NCBI GenBank assembly: GCA_036555105.1
Contig: DATBMA010000088.1
Coordinates: 1 to 64,000 of the forward strand
Source of the DNA: DATBMA01 sp036555105
Lineage (GTDB): Bacteria; Actinomycetota; Acidimicrobiia; Spongiisociales; ZC4RG35
Direction: 5' to 3'
Length of the DNA: 64,000 bases
Part shown: positions 30,296-39,066 of the stretch, one piece after another
Layout: the number at the start of each line of letters is the position of its first letter
Numbering within the stretch: position 1 is the first letter of the stretch
Position numbers and translations under genes: made by a program
The notes under the pieces: model-generated
What the model was told of the DNA's origin: nothing
What the model saw: the letters and a program-made list of their open reading frames with translations, nothing else
Databases searched by the model: none

Positions 30296-30751
30296 TCAAC
30301 CCATTCGGGGTGCGATTTGGTCCAGGAGCCGGTCGAGCAATGGCGCCTGGGAGGGCTGCAGCAGGCGGCGGGCAGTCTCTGGGTTTGCCCAGCGGACCTT
30401 GTCGATCTCGGGAAACTCCCGCATGGCTCCCCGCCACATCATCGTGAACATGCCGGGGGAGAACGTCGACACGTCGAAATCCTCCTCGACACCCCAGGCT
30501 CGAACCAGCTTCCCGGACCTTTGAGTGATCATCCCAAGGTCGATCCACTCGCCCGCCGCCACCCGCCAGCCGGTCTCCTCGGTGAACTCGCGGACGGCGG
30601 CCGCAGAAGGGTCTTCTCCAGAATGCAGCTCGCCTTTGACGATCGACCAATGCCCCGCGTCCTTGCTCGCCCAGAAGGGCCCACCCGGATGGGCGATGAG
30701 GACTTCCAAGTCGGGCAGCTTGAAGGGAAGGAGCCCGGCGCTCTGCTTCAC
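30296..30751 (-). CDS. Nudix hydrolase
   Basis: This 151-aa enzyme hydrolyses a nucleoside diphosphate linked to another group. The Nudix box GX5EX7REUXEEXGU is complete at about residues 40-62 (GELHSGEDPSAA, then REFTEETGW). The protein begins with KQSAGLLPFK, as in bis-nucleoside polyphosphate/MutT-like proteins of the Ap4A type, but the substrate is uncertain. The GTG at 30751 is chosen because residues upstream are low-complexity and overlap the divergent CHAD gene. It probably shares a transcript with msrB. Confidence 0.88.
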   Translation of the reverse strand: MKQSAGLLPFKLPDLEVLIAHPGGPFWASKDAGHWSIVKGELHSGEDPSAAAVREFTEETGWRVAAGEWIDLGMITQRSGKLVRAWGVEEDFDVSTFSPGMFTMMWRGAMREFPEIDKVRWANPETARRLLQPSQAPLLDRLLDQIAPRMG

Positions 30752-30780
30752 CGACCGAGGATAAGTCGTACCCTGCGGAG

Positions 30781-31779
30781 GTGACCTACCTGGTGCCGTC
30801 GGCCGGCCACGTTCCCGTGCGGCTGCTGGGTGAGGGCTTCGAGCTTCAAGCGGGAGAGACCCTTGCATCCGGTCTCAATCGAGTCACTCTCGAGCAGTTC
30901 GACCTGATCCTGGCGGGTCTCACCGACCCGGGGTCGGAGCTCGACGACGCCGTTCACGAGGCGCGCAAGGCCATCAAGCGCCTCCGGGCGGTCCTGCGGC
31001 TGGTGCGAGGCTCCATCGGCGAGCGTGCCTTCCGGGCTGAGGACGAAGTGCTGAAGGGCGCCTCTGCCGGCCTCTCCGGAGTCCGTGATGCAGTGGTGAT
31101 GGTGGGCGCGGTCGACCGGGTGAGGCTGGATTATGGGGCGCTGCTGGCCCCTGGGGTCTTCGCGGAACTCGACGCCAGGCTGCAGCGCCGGGCGGCGCTG
31201 TCGCGGATGAGGGTCCTGGGGGATGAGGACCTCTTACGGGGAACGGCCCTGACTCTGTACCGCGCCAGGTCCCGATTCGCCGCCTGGCCCACCGATTCTT
31301 CCGACCCCCGGTTCGGCGACCGGGCGATCGAGCACAGGTTCGGTTCTATTGCGGTCGGCCTGGCCGGCACCTACCGAGCGGGGCGTCGCGACATGCGATA
31401 CGCCCTTCGTGACGGGAGGGCGGAGGCATTCCACGCCTGGCGGAGGACAGCCAAGTATCTGCGGCATCAGGTCGAGCTGCTGGTCCCGCTCTGGCCAGAG
31501 GTGATGGGCGGCCTCGCCCGCAGCCTGGATTCCCTCGGCGAGACCCTTGGCGACGAACACGACCTGTCCGAGCTGGTGGTGCTGGTTTCACAGGTCCCCG
31601 AGATATGCCCGGACCCGGCGGTGCGTTCGATGTTGGTGGCACTTGCGCAACAGAGGCGTCGCGAGCTGCAGGAAGCGGCCCGTGGCCAGGGGCTGCGTAT
31701 CTACGCCGAGCCTGCCGAGAACTTCATCGACCGCCTGGGCAGATATTGGGACGCCTGGGCCGTTCCGACTCCCACCTGA
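30781..31779 (+). CDS. CHAD domain protein
   Basis: This 332-aa, all-helical protein has the CHAD signature. Basic/His-containing helices appear as DDAVHEARKAIKRLRAVLRL near residue 57 and FHAWRRTAKYLRHQVELL near 220. CHAD domains bind inorganic polyphosphate with these conserved His/Arg/Lys residues. No CYTH (triphosphatase) domain is fused or adjacent. The GTG start at 30781 is 29 bp from the divergent Nudix gene. The kinase-LLM fusion gene begins 8 bp after its stop, so the two are probably co-transcribed. Confidence 0.92.
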   Translation: MTYLVPSAGHVPVRLLGEGFELQAGETLASGLNRVTLEQFDLILAGLTDPGSELDDAVHEARKAIKRLRAVLRLVRGSIGERAFRAEDEVLKGASAGLSGVRDAVVMVGAVDRVRLDYGALLAPGVFAELDARLQRRAALSRMRVLGDEDLLRGTALTLYRARSRFAAWPTDSSDPRFGDRAIEHRFGSIAVGLAGTYRAGRRDMRYALRDGRAEAFHAWRRTAKYLRHQVELLVPLWPEVMGGLARSLDSLGETLGDEHDLSELVVLVSQVPEICPDPAVRSMLVALAQQRRRELQEAARGQGLRIYAEPAENFIDRLGRYWDAWAVPTPT

Positions 31780-31787
31780 GGCGGCCG

Positions 31788-33266
31788 TTGCCCGAGGCCT
31801 CGATCCCCGAACCGGCGCTGGTGATGCTGGTCGGGCCATCCGGGGCAGGGAAGTCCACGTGGGCGGCCGCCCATTTCCGTCCCGAAGAGGTGGTCTCCTC
31901 CGATCGGTTGCGATCCCTTGTCGGCAGCGGCGAGAGCGACCAGGACGCGAGTGCCGACGCCTTTGCGATCCTCGACATGATGGTCGCCGCACGTATTGGC
32001 CGCCGCCTCTCCGTCGTCGTCGACACTCTCGGGCTCGATGCCGAGCGGAGGCAGCGGCATCGCCAGCTCGCCGCCGAGGCAGGGATGAGCGCGGTGCTCG
32101 TGAGATTCGACACACCTGCAGCGGTCTGTCGCCAGCGCAACCGCGGCAAGGCCATCCCGGTGCCCGAGAAGGTTCTCACCTCCCAGCTCCGGCGTTTCGC
32201 CCAGCTGGGCGATCTGGTCGGCGAAGGCTGGGACCTGGTGGTCCAGGCCGGTTCGGTAGAGCTCGAGCCGTCCCACACCCCCGGAGTTGCCCAGGCGGCC
32301 CGCCGTCAAGTCGAGCACCAGCGGGCATTCGATTTCTATCTCTACTTGTCCCGCTTCAACTGGCCGGGGAGCCCGGAAGCGACGGGTGAGCGCATGAGCC
32401 AGATCGCCGATGCCGCCGAGGAGGCAGGTTTCGCTGGGATCGCGGTGATGGACCACCTGCTCCAGATCCCTCAAGTCGGCCGGGAGTGGGATGACATGCT
32501 CGAGAGCTATGTGACGCTCGGTTATTTGGCGGCAGCCACGCGCCGGCTGAGGATCGGTGCGCTGGTCACGCCCGTGACCTTCCGGGCCCCCCTCCTCCTG
32601 GCGAAGATGGTGGCAACGCTCGATGTGCTCTCGGGTGGTCGGGCGTTCTGCGGGCTGGGGGCCGGCTGGTATGAGCGCGAGCACCGGTTGTACGGCCTGG
32701 ACTTCCCCGGCGCCGGCGAGCGCCTCGACCGCTTGGAGGAGGCTTTGGTGGCCCTCCGTCTGGCCTGGGGACCCGGTTCGCCGTCGGCTGTTTACGGCGG
32801 AAGCGACTTGACGGCCATCGGCTATCCCAGGCCCCTTCAGGCCCGGCTCCCGGTCATCGTGGGGGGAGGAGGGGAGCGGCGAACCCTTGCCCTGGCCGCC
32901 AAGTACGCAGATGCGTGCAACTTCGGGTCCGCCCCCGCCAAGCTCGCCGGGCGGATCGAGGCTCTTCGAAAGCATTGCGCGGCCTCGGGCAGGGACCCGG
33001 AAGAGGTCGCCGTGACGGTGCTCGACAGCACCATCGTGGGAAGCGACCGGGATCGGGTCGCCCAGTTGGTCGAGGTTCACAGGCCGCGCCGCCAGAGCGC
33101 CGCGTCATATTCGGCGGCGATCCATGCGGGCACGATCGATCAGCAGATCGGGCGCTACCGCCTGCTGGCCGAAGCCGGGGTCTCGGCCGCATTCGTGAGC
33201 ATGGTCGATCTCGCAGGGCCGGAACAGGTCGAGCGGTTCAGGCCGATTGTCGAGGCGTTCGCCTGA
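31788..33266 (+). CDS. Fusion of P-loop kinase-like domain and F420-type LLM oxidoreductase
   Basis: The protein has 492 residues in two parts. Residues 1-165 form an AAA_33/zeta-toxin-like P-loop domain: Walker A GPSGAGKST at 16-24, a DTLGLD strand near 84 and an Arg-rich lid near 118. Residues about 180-492 are a complete LLM-class TIM barrel of the Rv1855c/TIGR03560 type, with AVMDHLLQIP, LGAGWYEREH and VIVGGGGERRTLALAAKYAD. These barrels use F420 or FMN. A TTG at 31788 is the only reasonable start downstream of the CHAD stop; the open frame further upstream lies inside CHAD. The substrates of both halves are unknown. Confidence 0.85.
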   Translation: MPEASIPEPALVMLVGPSGAGKSTWAAAHFRPEEVVSSDRLRSLVGSGESDQDASADAFAILDMMVAARIGRRLSVVVDTLGLDAERRQRHRQLAAEAGMSAVLVRFDTPAAVCRQRNRGKAIPVPEKVLTSQLRRFAQLGDLVGEGWDLVVQAGSVELEPSHTPGVAQAARRQVEHQRAFDFYLYLSRFNWPGSPEATGERMSQIADAAEEAGFAGIAVMDHLLQIPQVGREWDDMLESYVTLGYLAAATRRLRIGALVTPVTFRAPLLLAKMVATLDVLSGGRAFCGLGAGWYEREHRLYGLDFPGAGERLDRLEEALVALRLAWGPGSPSAVYGGSDLTAIGYPRPLQARLPVIVGGGGERRTLALAAKYADACNFGSAPAKLAGRIEALRKHCAASGRDPEEVAVTVLDSTIVGSDRDRVAQLVEVHRPRRQSAASYSAAIHAGTIDQQIGRYRLLAEAGVSAAFVSMVDLAGPEQVERFRPIVEAFA

Positions 33267-33273
33267 GGGCGGG

Positions 33274-34323
33274 TCAGGAGGCCGGGGCGATGGTGAGCGT
33301 GAGCTCGCCACCGGTGTAGACCAGCGTGTACGTCACACCGTTGTGGGTGAGGCTTCCGTTGATTCCGTCGAGTTGAGGATTTGTGACGTCGAGGCCCAAG
33401 GCGCGCAGAAGGTCGGCCCGATCATTGCCGGACAACGAGGGGTCGGCGATGGCCAGGGCCATGCCCATGGCAACCAGCACCCGGCGGTCGCCAGCCGCGG
33501 TGCCAGACGAGCGGCCGGTCACCTTGAACCAGGGATCGGCATCTGCCTCGCCGGCCACGGTGACGTATCCGACCGGGTCCTGACTGAACGCCGGAGGGAG
33601 TCCGTCCGGCAGCACGAGACCGGGGTCGAGACGGTCGGCCAGGGTGTTCCATCCGGTCGCAAAGTCGGCGACTGTGCCCGCAAAGGCGGAGAGGATGGTC
33701 GTGGTCGTGGCGATGGACGTGTTGGGTGTGTCCACGATCACGGGCCGGGTGGTCGGGGTGGTCGCCACAACCGGCGGGTCGGTGTTGAGCGTCTCTCGAA
33801 AGCCTCCTGCCAATACGTATACCCCGAGCGCAAAGGCGCTCACCGCCGCGATCATCCCGCCGGCGATCGCGGTTTGCAGCCCGCTTATCTGCGGAAGCCT
33901 TCTGGCCTTGACCGTGCGGGCCTTGCTCTTGCGGTCGGCGCCGGCTTCCGCCGCCTCTGCTGGGGTTGGCTCCTCAGCCTCTTCGTCATCGAAGGCCTGA
34001 GCCGGATCCGGAGCGGTGAATTCGTCTTCCGGGGGTGGAGTTGCCGAGCCGATTTCGCCGGACAGGGCCGCATTCAGGGCGTCGGCCTCCGGACAGGTGA
34101 ACGTGAGGTTCTCGCCCTCAGCCGCGATCAGGAACCTGTTCCCTGACGAATGCTGGACGAAGCAGTGGTCGGCCGGCCAGTCACCGACGAGGGAGCCCTC
34201 GGCCTCGAGTTTGATGTGGTCGGAGGCGATGGTCAGGGCACCGTCGAGGACGGTGTCGGCGGTCGTGATCACGCCCGCAAACGTGCGGGACCAGGTTGGA
34301 GCCTGTGGTTGTAGATCGATCAA
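33274..34323 (-). CDS. Single-pass membrane protein with Thr-rich outer linker
   Basis: The protein has 349 residues and is not recognised as a family. An N-terminal beta-rich cytoplasmic domain (about 1-90) contains DHIKLEAEGSLVGDWP, similar in look to domains that report membrane or PilZ-like folds. An acidic linker (95-130), a basic stretch (KARTVKARR) and one membrane helix (about 149-173) follow. A Thr-rich external linker (about 180-212) and an outer domain (about 213-349) ending in a beta-hairpin (VTYTLVYTGGELTLTIA) complete it. Topology suggests inside-to-outside signalling or anchoring. It is the last gene of the minus-strand run. Confidence 0.7.
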   Translation of the reverse strand: MIDLQPQAPTWSRTFAGVITTADTVLDGALTIASDHIKLEAEGSLVGDWPADHCFVQHSSGNRFLIAAEGENLTFTCPEADALNAALSGEIGSATPPPEDEFTAPDPAQAFDDEEAEEPTPAEAAEAGADRKSKARTVKARRLPQISGLQTAIAGGMIAAVSAFALGVYVLAGGFRETLNTDPPVVATTPTTRPVIVDTPNTSIATTTTILSAFAGTVADFATGWNTLADRLDPGLVLPDGLPPAFSQDPVGYVTVAGEADADPWFKVTGRSSGTAAGDRRVLVAMGMALAIADPSLSGNDRADLLRALGLDVTNPQLDGINGSLTHNGVTYTLVYTGGELTLTIAPAS

Positions 34324-34390
34324 GTCTGCCCCGTTGCCGGCTCACATAGGTATCGCCACTTGGGCCGGTCGGGCTTGAGCGGATTTGGCC

Positions 34391-34951
34391 TTAATGGGCC
34401 TCCAGCTCCAGGAGCCTGACCTTGTTCTCCGGTCCGCCCATCGAGTACTGGCCTATCGACCCGTCCGAGCGGACGACCCGGTGGCAGGGGATGATCAGCG
34501 GCACCGTGTTGGCGGCCATCGTCGAGCCCACCGCACGAAAAGCACGGGGATGGCCCGCCTGCTGGGCCAGCCAGCCATAGGAGCGCACCTCCCCCCGGGG
34601 GATGGTCCCTGCCGCCATCAGCACGGTGCGTCTGAACTCCGAGTGGACCCGAAGGTCGAGCGGGAGGGATCCCGGCGTTCCCGCCTCGATCGCAGCTCCG
34701 ATCAGCCGGTCCCAGCCCTCGGGAGGCTTGGCTCGGACAAGACGGCGGCCGAACAGCTCGTGGAAGCGATCTTCTGCTTCGTCCTCCAGATCAACCATCG
34801 AGACCCCGGCCGGGTTGAACGCAACCATCACCGGCCCGAGCGGGCTGTCGTAGGTGTTGTAGCCGTCGACCAGCCCGGCTCCGAGCTCGACGGCAAGCAG
34901 GTTGGCGGATGGCGCCCGCTCCTTGAGTTGCGCCAGTTGGCTCTCGATCAT
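34391..34951 (-). CDS. ogt: Methylated-DNA-protein-cysteine methyltransferase (MGMT)
   Basis: This 186-aa protein removes alkyl groups from O6 of guanine onto its own Cys156, within IPCHRVV. The helix-turn-helix and Arg finger segment GEVRSYGWLAQQAGHPRAFR is conserved. About 30 residues before the usual N-terminal domain (MIESQLAQLKERAPSANLLA) are extra. The ATG overlaps the stop of the ECF sigma factor gene by 4 bp (ATGA), so translation is coupled. This suggests the sigma factor and repair protein form one response unit. Confidence 0.93.
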   Translation of the reverse strand: MIESQLAQLKERAPSANLLAVELGAGLVDGYNTYDSPLGPVMVAFNPAGVSMVDLEDEAEDRFHELFGRRLVRAKPPEGWDRLIGAAIEAGTPGSLPLDLRVHSEFRRTVLMAAGTIPRGEVRSYGWLAQQAGHPRAFRAVGSTMAANTVPLIIPCHRVVRSDGSIGQYSMGGPENKVRLLELEAH

Positions 34952-35469
34952 TCCTCGTCCTCCATGATTCGGCGCAGCCGCTCGAGGCCACGATGTACGT
35001 CGTTCTTCACGGTGCCGAGCGGGCGCCCGGTCGCCGCTGAGATCTCCTCGTAGTCGAGATCGACCACGTGGCGGAGGACCACGGCGCGACGCTGGTCGCG
35101 GCTCAGCTTCTGCAATCTGCGGTCCCAGTCGCCGCCTGATGTGGGAGGGTCTTCGACCACGGTTCCGTCCACCTCGGCCACCGGCACTGGTCGCCGGGCC
35201 CGGTCGCGCAGGTGATTCCTCCCGAGGTTTAGGGCGATGGTCCACATCCATCCCCGCAGCTTCAGTTCCTCGATCCTCCCCGGCCCGTATGAGCTCAACG
35301 CCCGGTAGGCGCGGATGAGTGTCTCCTGGGTCAGGTCCTCGGCGTCAGCACTGTCACCGGTCATGCGTCGCAACCCGCTGTACAGCTGATCCTCCATCGC
35401 CTTCACCAGGTCGGGAAACGAGCCATCGAGGTCCTTGGCAAGAGCCCTGGTCAGATCCTCCACATCCAT
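34948..35469 (-). CDS. ECF-type RNA polymerase sigma factor
   Basis: This 173-aa protein has only sigma-70 regions 2 and 4. Region 2 covers about 28-90, with DAEDLTQETLIRAYRAL and the -10-recognition helix WMWTIALNLGRNHLRDRARR. Region 4 covers about 115-170, with VDLDYEEISAATGRPLGTVK. Such factors direct RNA polymerase to stress promoters. The usual adjacent anti-sigma factor gene is absent; the coupled downstream gene encodes an alkylguanine transferase. It follows the MFS transporter gene by about 40 bp. Confidence 0.92.
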   Translation of the reverse strand: MDVEDLTRALAKDLDGSFPDLVKAMEDQLYSGLRRMTGDSADAEDLTQETLIRAYRALSSYGPGRIEELKLRGWMWTIALNLGRNHLRDRARRPVPVAEVDGTVVEDPPTSGGDWDRRLQKLSRDQRRAVVLRHVVDLDYEEISAATGRPLGTVKNDVHRGLERLRRIMEDEE

Positions 35470-35507
35470 CAGAACACCTCAACCGGCCTCGCGGTTGCGC
35501 ATTTCTC

Positions 35508-37145
35508 CTAGCTGCCGAGCGGCACGGAGCCGTCTTCCTCGTGGTAGCGGCTGTGCAGTGCCAGTAGCTCCGACCACTCAGGTGGGTTCTCCAAGTCGAC
35601 CGCAAGCAGGTGGCGGGTGGCCGGCTCCATTCGCCCGATCGAACGCGCCTTCCTGATGGCGGCGGCCGAGGCATCGTCCAGGCGCCGATGCTGGTTGAGA
35701 TGCTCCTCCCAGGAGACGGTCAGGAAGACCTCGGTGAACCGCCTGGGATTGGCCGCATCCCGATACAGCCGCCAGCGGTATGCGCCGGTGCGCAGCCGTA
35801 CCAGCCTCACCTCCTCCATGGCCTCCAGGAAGGCTTCACGGTCGGCGTCATCCACTTCCCAGGTGTTCTGGATCATGACCGGCCCGCTGTCGAGTGTGTC
35901 CATGTGAGTGACCGCCGGCCGCTCCTCTTCGAAGGCGGGTGACTCCACCTCTGCGATCGAGGGGATCGCAAGGCGAGTCGCGATGAGTCCCACCACTACC
36001 CCCGCACCCGACACGATCACATAGGCCAGCCGGGTGCCGATCGCGTCGGCGACGGCGCCGGCCATGATCGAGCCGAGTGGATAGACCCCGATGAACGCCA
36101 GGGTGTAAAGGCTCATTGCCCTGCCTCGCACCCATCCCGGTGTCATCAATTGGGTTGTGGCGTTGAGGGTGGTGAGCGTCCAGACCCAGCACGCACCGGC
36201 AATCACCAGCAGCGGCACGGCTGCTGCCGGGCCCGGTACCAGCCCGACGCCAACACCCGCCAGCGAGAAGGCGACGATGGTGACGGGCACCGACCTCCGC
36301 CCCAGGCCCTCCACGACCTGCTTGCGGAAGAAGGCTGCGATGATCGCTCCCACCCCCATCGCCCCCAAGAGGATCCCATAAGCGACAGATCCCCCTCCGA
36401 GGGCGGCGGTGTGGGAGGGGAGGGCGGTCTGCACCACTGCCGAGGTGAGCCCAAAGGCGGCCCCGATCGCCAGCACCCGACGGAAGGCCGGCGTGTACCG
36501 GGCGAATCGCAGCCCCAGCCCGATCGCCACGCTCATCGAGGCAGGCTCCCTGGCCACGCTGACCATCCGGCGCCGTATCACCGCGATCACCACGATCACT
36601 CCCAGGAAGGAGAGGGCGTTGAGGAAGAACCCGGCTTCGGCGCCGACCGTTGCCACCAGCAAGCCCCCGGCCACGGGCCCGATTGCCCTGGCCACGTTGA
36701 ACGCGACCGAGTTCAGGGCTACTGCACTTGCCACCATCTCCCGCGGCACCAGGTCGGGGACCAGCGCCTGCCAGGCGGGCAGGTTGAAGGCGCCGGCCAC
36801 TCCCATCACCAGTCCCAGCCCTACCAGGCCCTCGGGGCTGATGTGGTCGGTGAAGGTCAACACCGCCATCACCAGGGCGGCAAGGCCCATCACAGATTGG
36901 GCGACCAAGAGCACCTTGGTCCGCTCGACCATGTCAGCCACTGCCCCTGCCACCAGCGCGAGCGCGAGGAACGGGAGGGTGGTGGAGGCGCTCATGAGTC
37001 CGACCCAGGTCGCCGAGCCGGTCAGCTCCAGGATGAGCCATGCGGCCGCAGCCGACTGCAGGAAGGTGCCGACGTTGGAGAAGATCGACGCGGTCCACAG
37101 CGCGCGGAAGCGCGAGATTCGAAGGGGGGCAACCGCCGTCGCCAC
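35508..37145 (-). CDS. MFS transporter with C-terminal ABM-like domain (MFS_3 family)
   Basis: The 545-aa protein has about 12 membrane helices in residues 10-405, beginning FRALWTASIFSNVGTFLQSA, as in the EntS/transmembrane secretion effector family (PF05977). The C-terminal 130 residues (MIQNTWEVDDADREAFLEAM, then FTEVFLTVSWEEHLNQHRR) look like a dimeric alpha/beta-barrel monooxygenase-like domain, an architecture known in this family. It probably exports a small molecule; the substrate is unknown. It lies 32 bp after the EamA gene. Confidence 0.88.
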   Translation of the reverse strand: MATAVAPLRISRFRALWTASIFSNVGTFLQSAAAAWLILELTGSATWVGLMSASTTLPFLALALVAGAVADMVERTKVLLVAQSVMGLAALVMAVLTFTDHISPEGLVGLGLVMGVAGAFNLPAWQALVPDLVPREMVASAVALNSVAFNVARAIGPVAGGLLVATVGAEAGFFLNALSFLGVIVVIAVIRRRMVSVAREPASMSVAIGLGLRFARYTPAFRRVLAIGAAFGLTSAVVQTALPSHTAALGGGSVAYGILLGAMGVGAIIAAFFRKQVVEGLGRRSVPVTIVAFSLAGVGVGLVPGPAAAVPLLVIAGACWVWTLTTLNATTQLMTPGWVRGRAMSLYTLAFIGVYPLGSIMAGAVADAIGTRLAYVIVSGAGVVVGLIATRLAIPSIAEVESPAFEEERPAVTHMDTLDSGPVMIQNTWEVDDADREAFLEAMEEVRLVRLRTGAYRWRLYRDAANPRRFTEVFLTVSWEEHLNQHRRLDDASAAAIRKARSIGRMEPATRHLLAVDLENPPEWSELLALHSRYHEEDGSVPLGS

Positions 37146-37177
37146 AGGTCAGCAGTGTACGAACCGAGGCGGAGGTC

Positions 37178-38053
37178 TCAGGCCGGGAGGTTGGGTGCGG
37201 ATGGAGCAGTGCGGAGCTGGATGACCGCAACGCCGATCACCACCAACCCGATCCCCACCGCTTGGCCCGCGGTCACGGACTGATCGAGCCACAGCCACGC
37301 GACCAGCGCCGCCACCACCGGTTCGATGGATGCAGCCACGCCCACCACTCCCGGGCTGGTTCGCCGCAGGGCGAGGATCTCCAGGAAGAAGGGGACCACG
37401 GTGCCGAGGACGATGACCCAGGCGAGTTCCAGCCAGATCCGGGTCGAGGTAGGGAGCGTAGGTGGGCCGGCAAACGCCAGATACAGCAAGGCAGAGAAGC
37501 CGAGGCCGTAGGCGGCGATGGTCAGTGAGGGCAGCCGTTGTCCGAGGTGGCTGGTCAGGAGGAGGTAGGCGGCGAAGGTGACCGCGGCGGCCGCCCCGGC
37601 CGCCAGCCCGACCGGGTCGAGCGACTCTGCTTCCCACACCTTGGTGATCAGCGAGACACCGGCCAGGGCCACCCCCGCCGCCACCCAGGCGCCGAGAGGC
37701 ACATGCCGGCGCTGGATGACCGCGGTGTAGGCGAGAACCAGGATCGGGGCGGTGAACTCGATGGTCACGCCGGGCCCAACCCCGAGCCTGTCGATCGCGA
37801 TGTAGTAGCAGACGGTCACCAGCGCGATCAACCCACCCAGTGTCGCGAGCTTCCACAACTGGCCGCGATGCCCCCCTTGGCGCCGGATCAGGGCGATGAC
37901 GATGCAGATGAGGGCGGCGCCAACGGAGCGGAGCTGGGCGACCTTGGCCGGCTCCATCACCTTGAAGAGATCCGCGGCCACCACCCCGGCCACCGCGAAC
38001 AAGCTGGCTGCCAGAACGGTCAGGAGCACGCCTGAGCGGTTCGAGCCAGACAT
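37178..38053 (-). CDS. EamA/DMT family transporter
   Basis: This 291-aa protein has 10 membrane helices formed by two EamA repeats. The first starts at GVLLTVLAASLFAVAGVVAA and the second near residue 150 (LAAGAAAAVTFAAYLLLTSH). The motif VAASIEPVVAALVAWLWL near 250 is characteristic. Members export amino acids or metabolites across the inner membrane; the substrate is not predictable. It follows the MOSC gene by 54 bp on the same strand. Confidence 0.92.
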   Translation of the reverse strand: MSGSNRSGVLLTVLAASLFAVAGVVAADLFKVMEPAKVAQLRSVGAALICIVIALIRRQGGHRGQLWKLATLGGLIALVTVCYYIAIDRLGVGPGVTIEFTAPILVLAYTAVIQRRHVPLGAWVAAGVALAGVSLITKVWEAESLDPVGLAAGAAAAVTFAAYLLLTSHLGQRLPSLTIAAYGLGFSALLYLAFAGPPTLPTSTRIWLELAWVIVLGTVVPFFLEILALRRTSPGVVGVAASIEPVVAALVAWLWLDQSVTAGQAVGIGLVVIGVAVIQLRTAPSAPNLPA

Positions 38054-38107
38054 GAAGAATGGTGGTTAGCAGTTCCGAGCCCGCCTCAGGAGATGTGGGA
38101 GGGATGC

Positions 38108-38575
38108 TCAGTCCAACAGCTCGACCGCGTCCCCTTCGGCAACCCGGCCTTCTGCCAGGACCCTGGCGTAGACCCTGCTCCAACCCGGGTGGCCGCCCTG
38201 GCGGATCCGGCCAAAGTGCCCGTTGATGAACGATGCAGCGACGTTGGAGCATGGGTTGGTGTAGGAGGTCAGCTCGATCTCGACCTCGTCACCGATTCGA
38301 AGCCGCCGCCCCGGCGCCATCAGATCCCAGTCGATGCCGGACACGGTGAGGTTCTCTCCCACCCAACCGGGCTCGATCGGGTGGCCCTCATCCTGCAGCC
38401 GCTGGATCAGGTCCCATGAAAAGAGGCACACCGCTCGATCCGGTCCACCGTGGTTCTCCGTGTCGCGCTGACTGTCACCCTCGACTCCGATGCGATGTAT
38501 TTGGGCGGAGGCGACCGCGTTCTTGGGCACACCGCCGTTGGACACGCTCACTTGGTGGACCTTCCCGATGCTCAT
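38108..38575 (-). CDS. MOSC domain protein
   Basis: The protein has 155 residues and is essentially a single MOSC (molybdenum cofactor sulfurase C-terminal) domain. It includes HGGPDRAVCLFSWDLIQRL, then GWVGENLTVSGID, and the conserved Cys in SYTNPCSNVAASF near residue 110. MOSC domains bind molybdopterin-type cofactor and may carry a persulfide on this Cys. Its ATG overlaps the previous stop by one base (TGATG). Upstream in the same coupled set is a NifS-like PLP enzyme, together resembling a split Moco sulfurase. Confidence 0.92.
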   Translation of the reverse strand: MSIGKVHQVSVSNGGVPKNAVASAQIHRIGVEGDSQRDTENHGGPDRAVCLFSWDLIQRLQDEGHPIEPGWVGENLTVSGIDWDLMAPGRRLRIGDEVEIELTSYTNPCSNVAASFINGHFGRIRQGGHPGWSRVYARVLAEGRVAEGDAVELLD

Positions 38576-39066
38576 CAGCCTTCCTCGATGATCGGAATGA
38601 GCTCGAGGTCGGCGAGCAGCAGAGTCCGATCCTCGTCGTCCTCGATCTCGAGGGCGAGCTCCCGGGCTGCGAGCACGTGCCGGTCCCTGGTCGCATAGTC
38701 GTCGACCTCGTCGGCCGCCCTGGCTATGGCCTCGTGGGCATATGCCCGCACGAAGGGGTCGAGGCCGTTGTCCTGCGCGACCGCCAGCGAGACCTCCCCG
38801 AAGCGGCGGGCCAACTCTGCGTAGCCGAGGACCACTGCCACTCTCGACACCTGCCAGTCGGCGATGGCGCGGTGACGCGGGGAACCCACCTGGTACCACA
38901 GCTGGCGCTGGGTGAAGGCGGACCCGAGCATCTCCTCCTCGGCTGCGCTCGATCGCTCCTCCAGGTCGAGGAGCTCCCAGGTGTGGTTGAAGGCCCTGGG
39001 GGCCAGGGTCCTGGCGAACCGGTCCAGATCCTCCGCGGTCGGGTTCTCGTATGGGTCGACAGTCAT
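38575..39066 (-). CDS. Conserved helical protein between NifS-like and MOSC genes
   Basis: This 163-aa protein has no named function. It is almost entirely alpha-helical, with conserved-looking segments AFNHTWELLDLEERS and QRQLWYQVGSPRHRAIADWQ, plus a second helical half (FVRAYAHEAIARAADEVDDY). The pattern suggests a TPR-like or four-helix domain with a His/Trp-rich surface. It is coupled by 4 bp to the upstream NifS-like gene and by TGATG to MOSC, so it may bridge sulfur transfer between them. Confidence 0.75.
   Translation of the reverse strand: MTVDPYENPTAEDLDRFARTLAPRAFNHTWELLDLEERSSAAEEEMLGSAFTQRQLWYQVGSPRHRAIADWQVSRVAVVLGYAELARRFGEVSLAVAQDNGLDPFVRAYAHEAIARAADEVDDYATRDRHVLAARELALEIEDDEDRTLLLADLELIPIIEEG

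Noticed and set aside
31605..31787. Upstream in-frame extension of the kinase-LLM protein
   Set aside because: This stretch lies inside the CHAD gene in another frame and reads as low-complexity Arg/Gly/Pro sequence.
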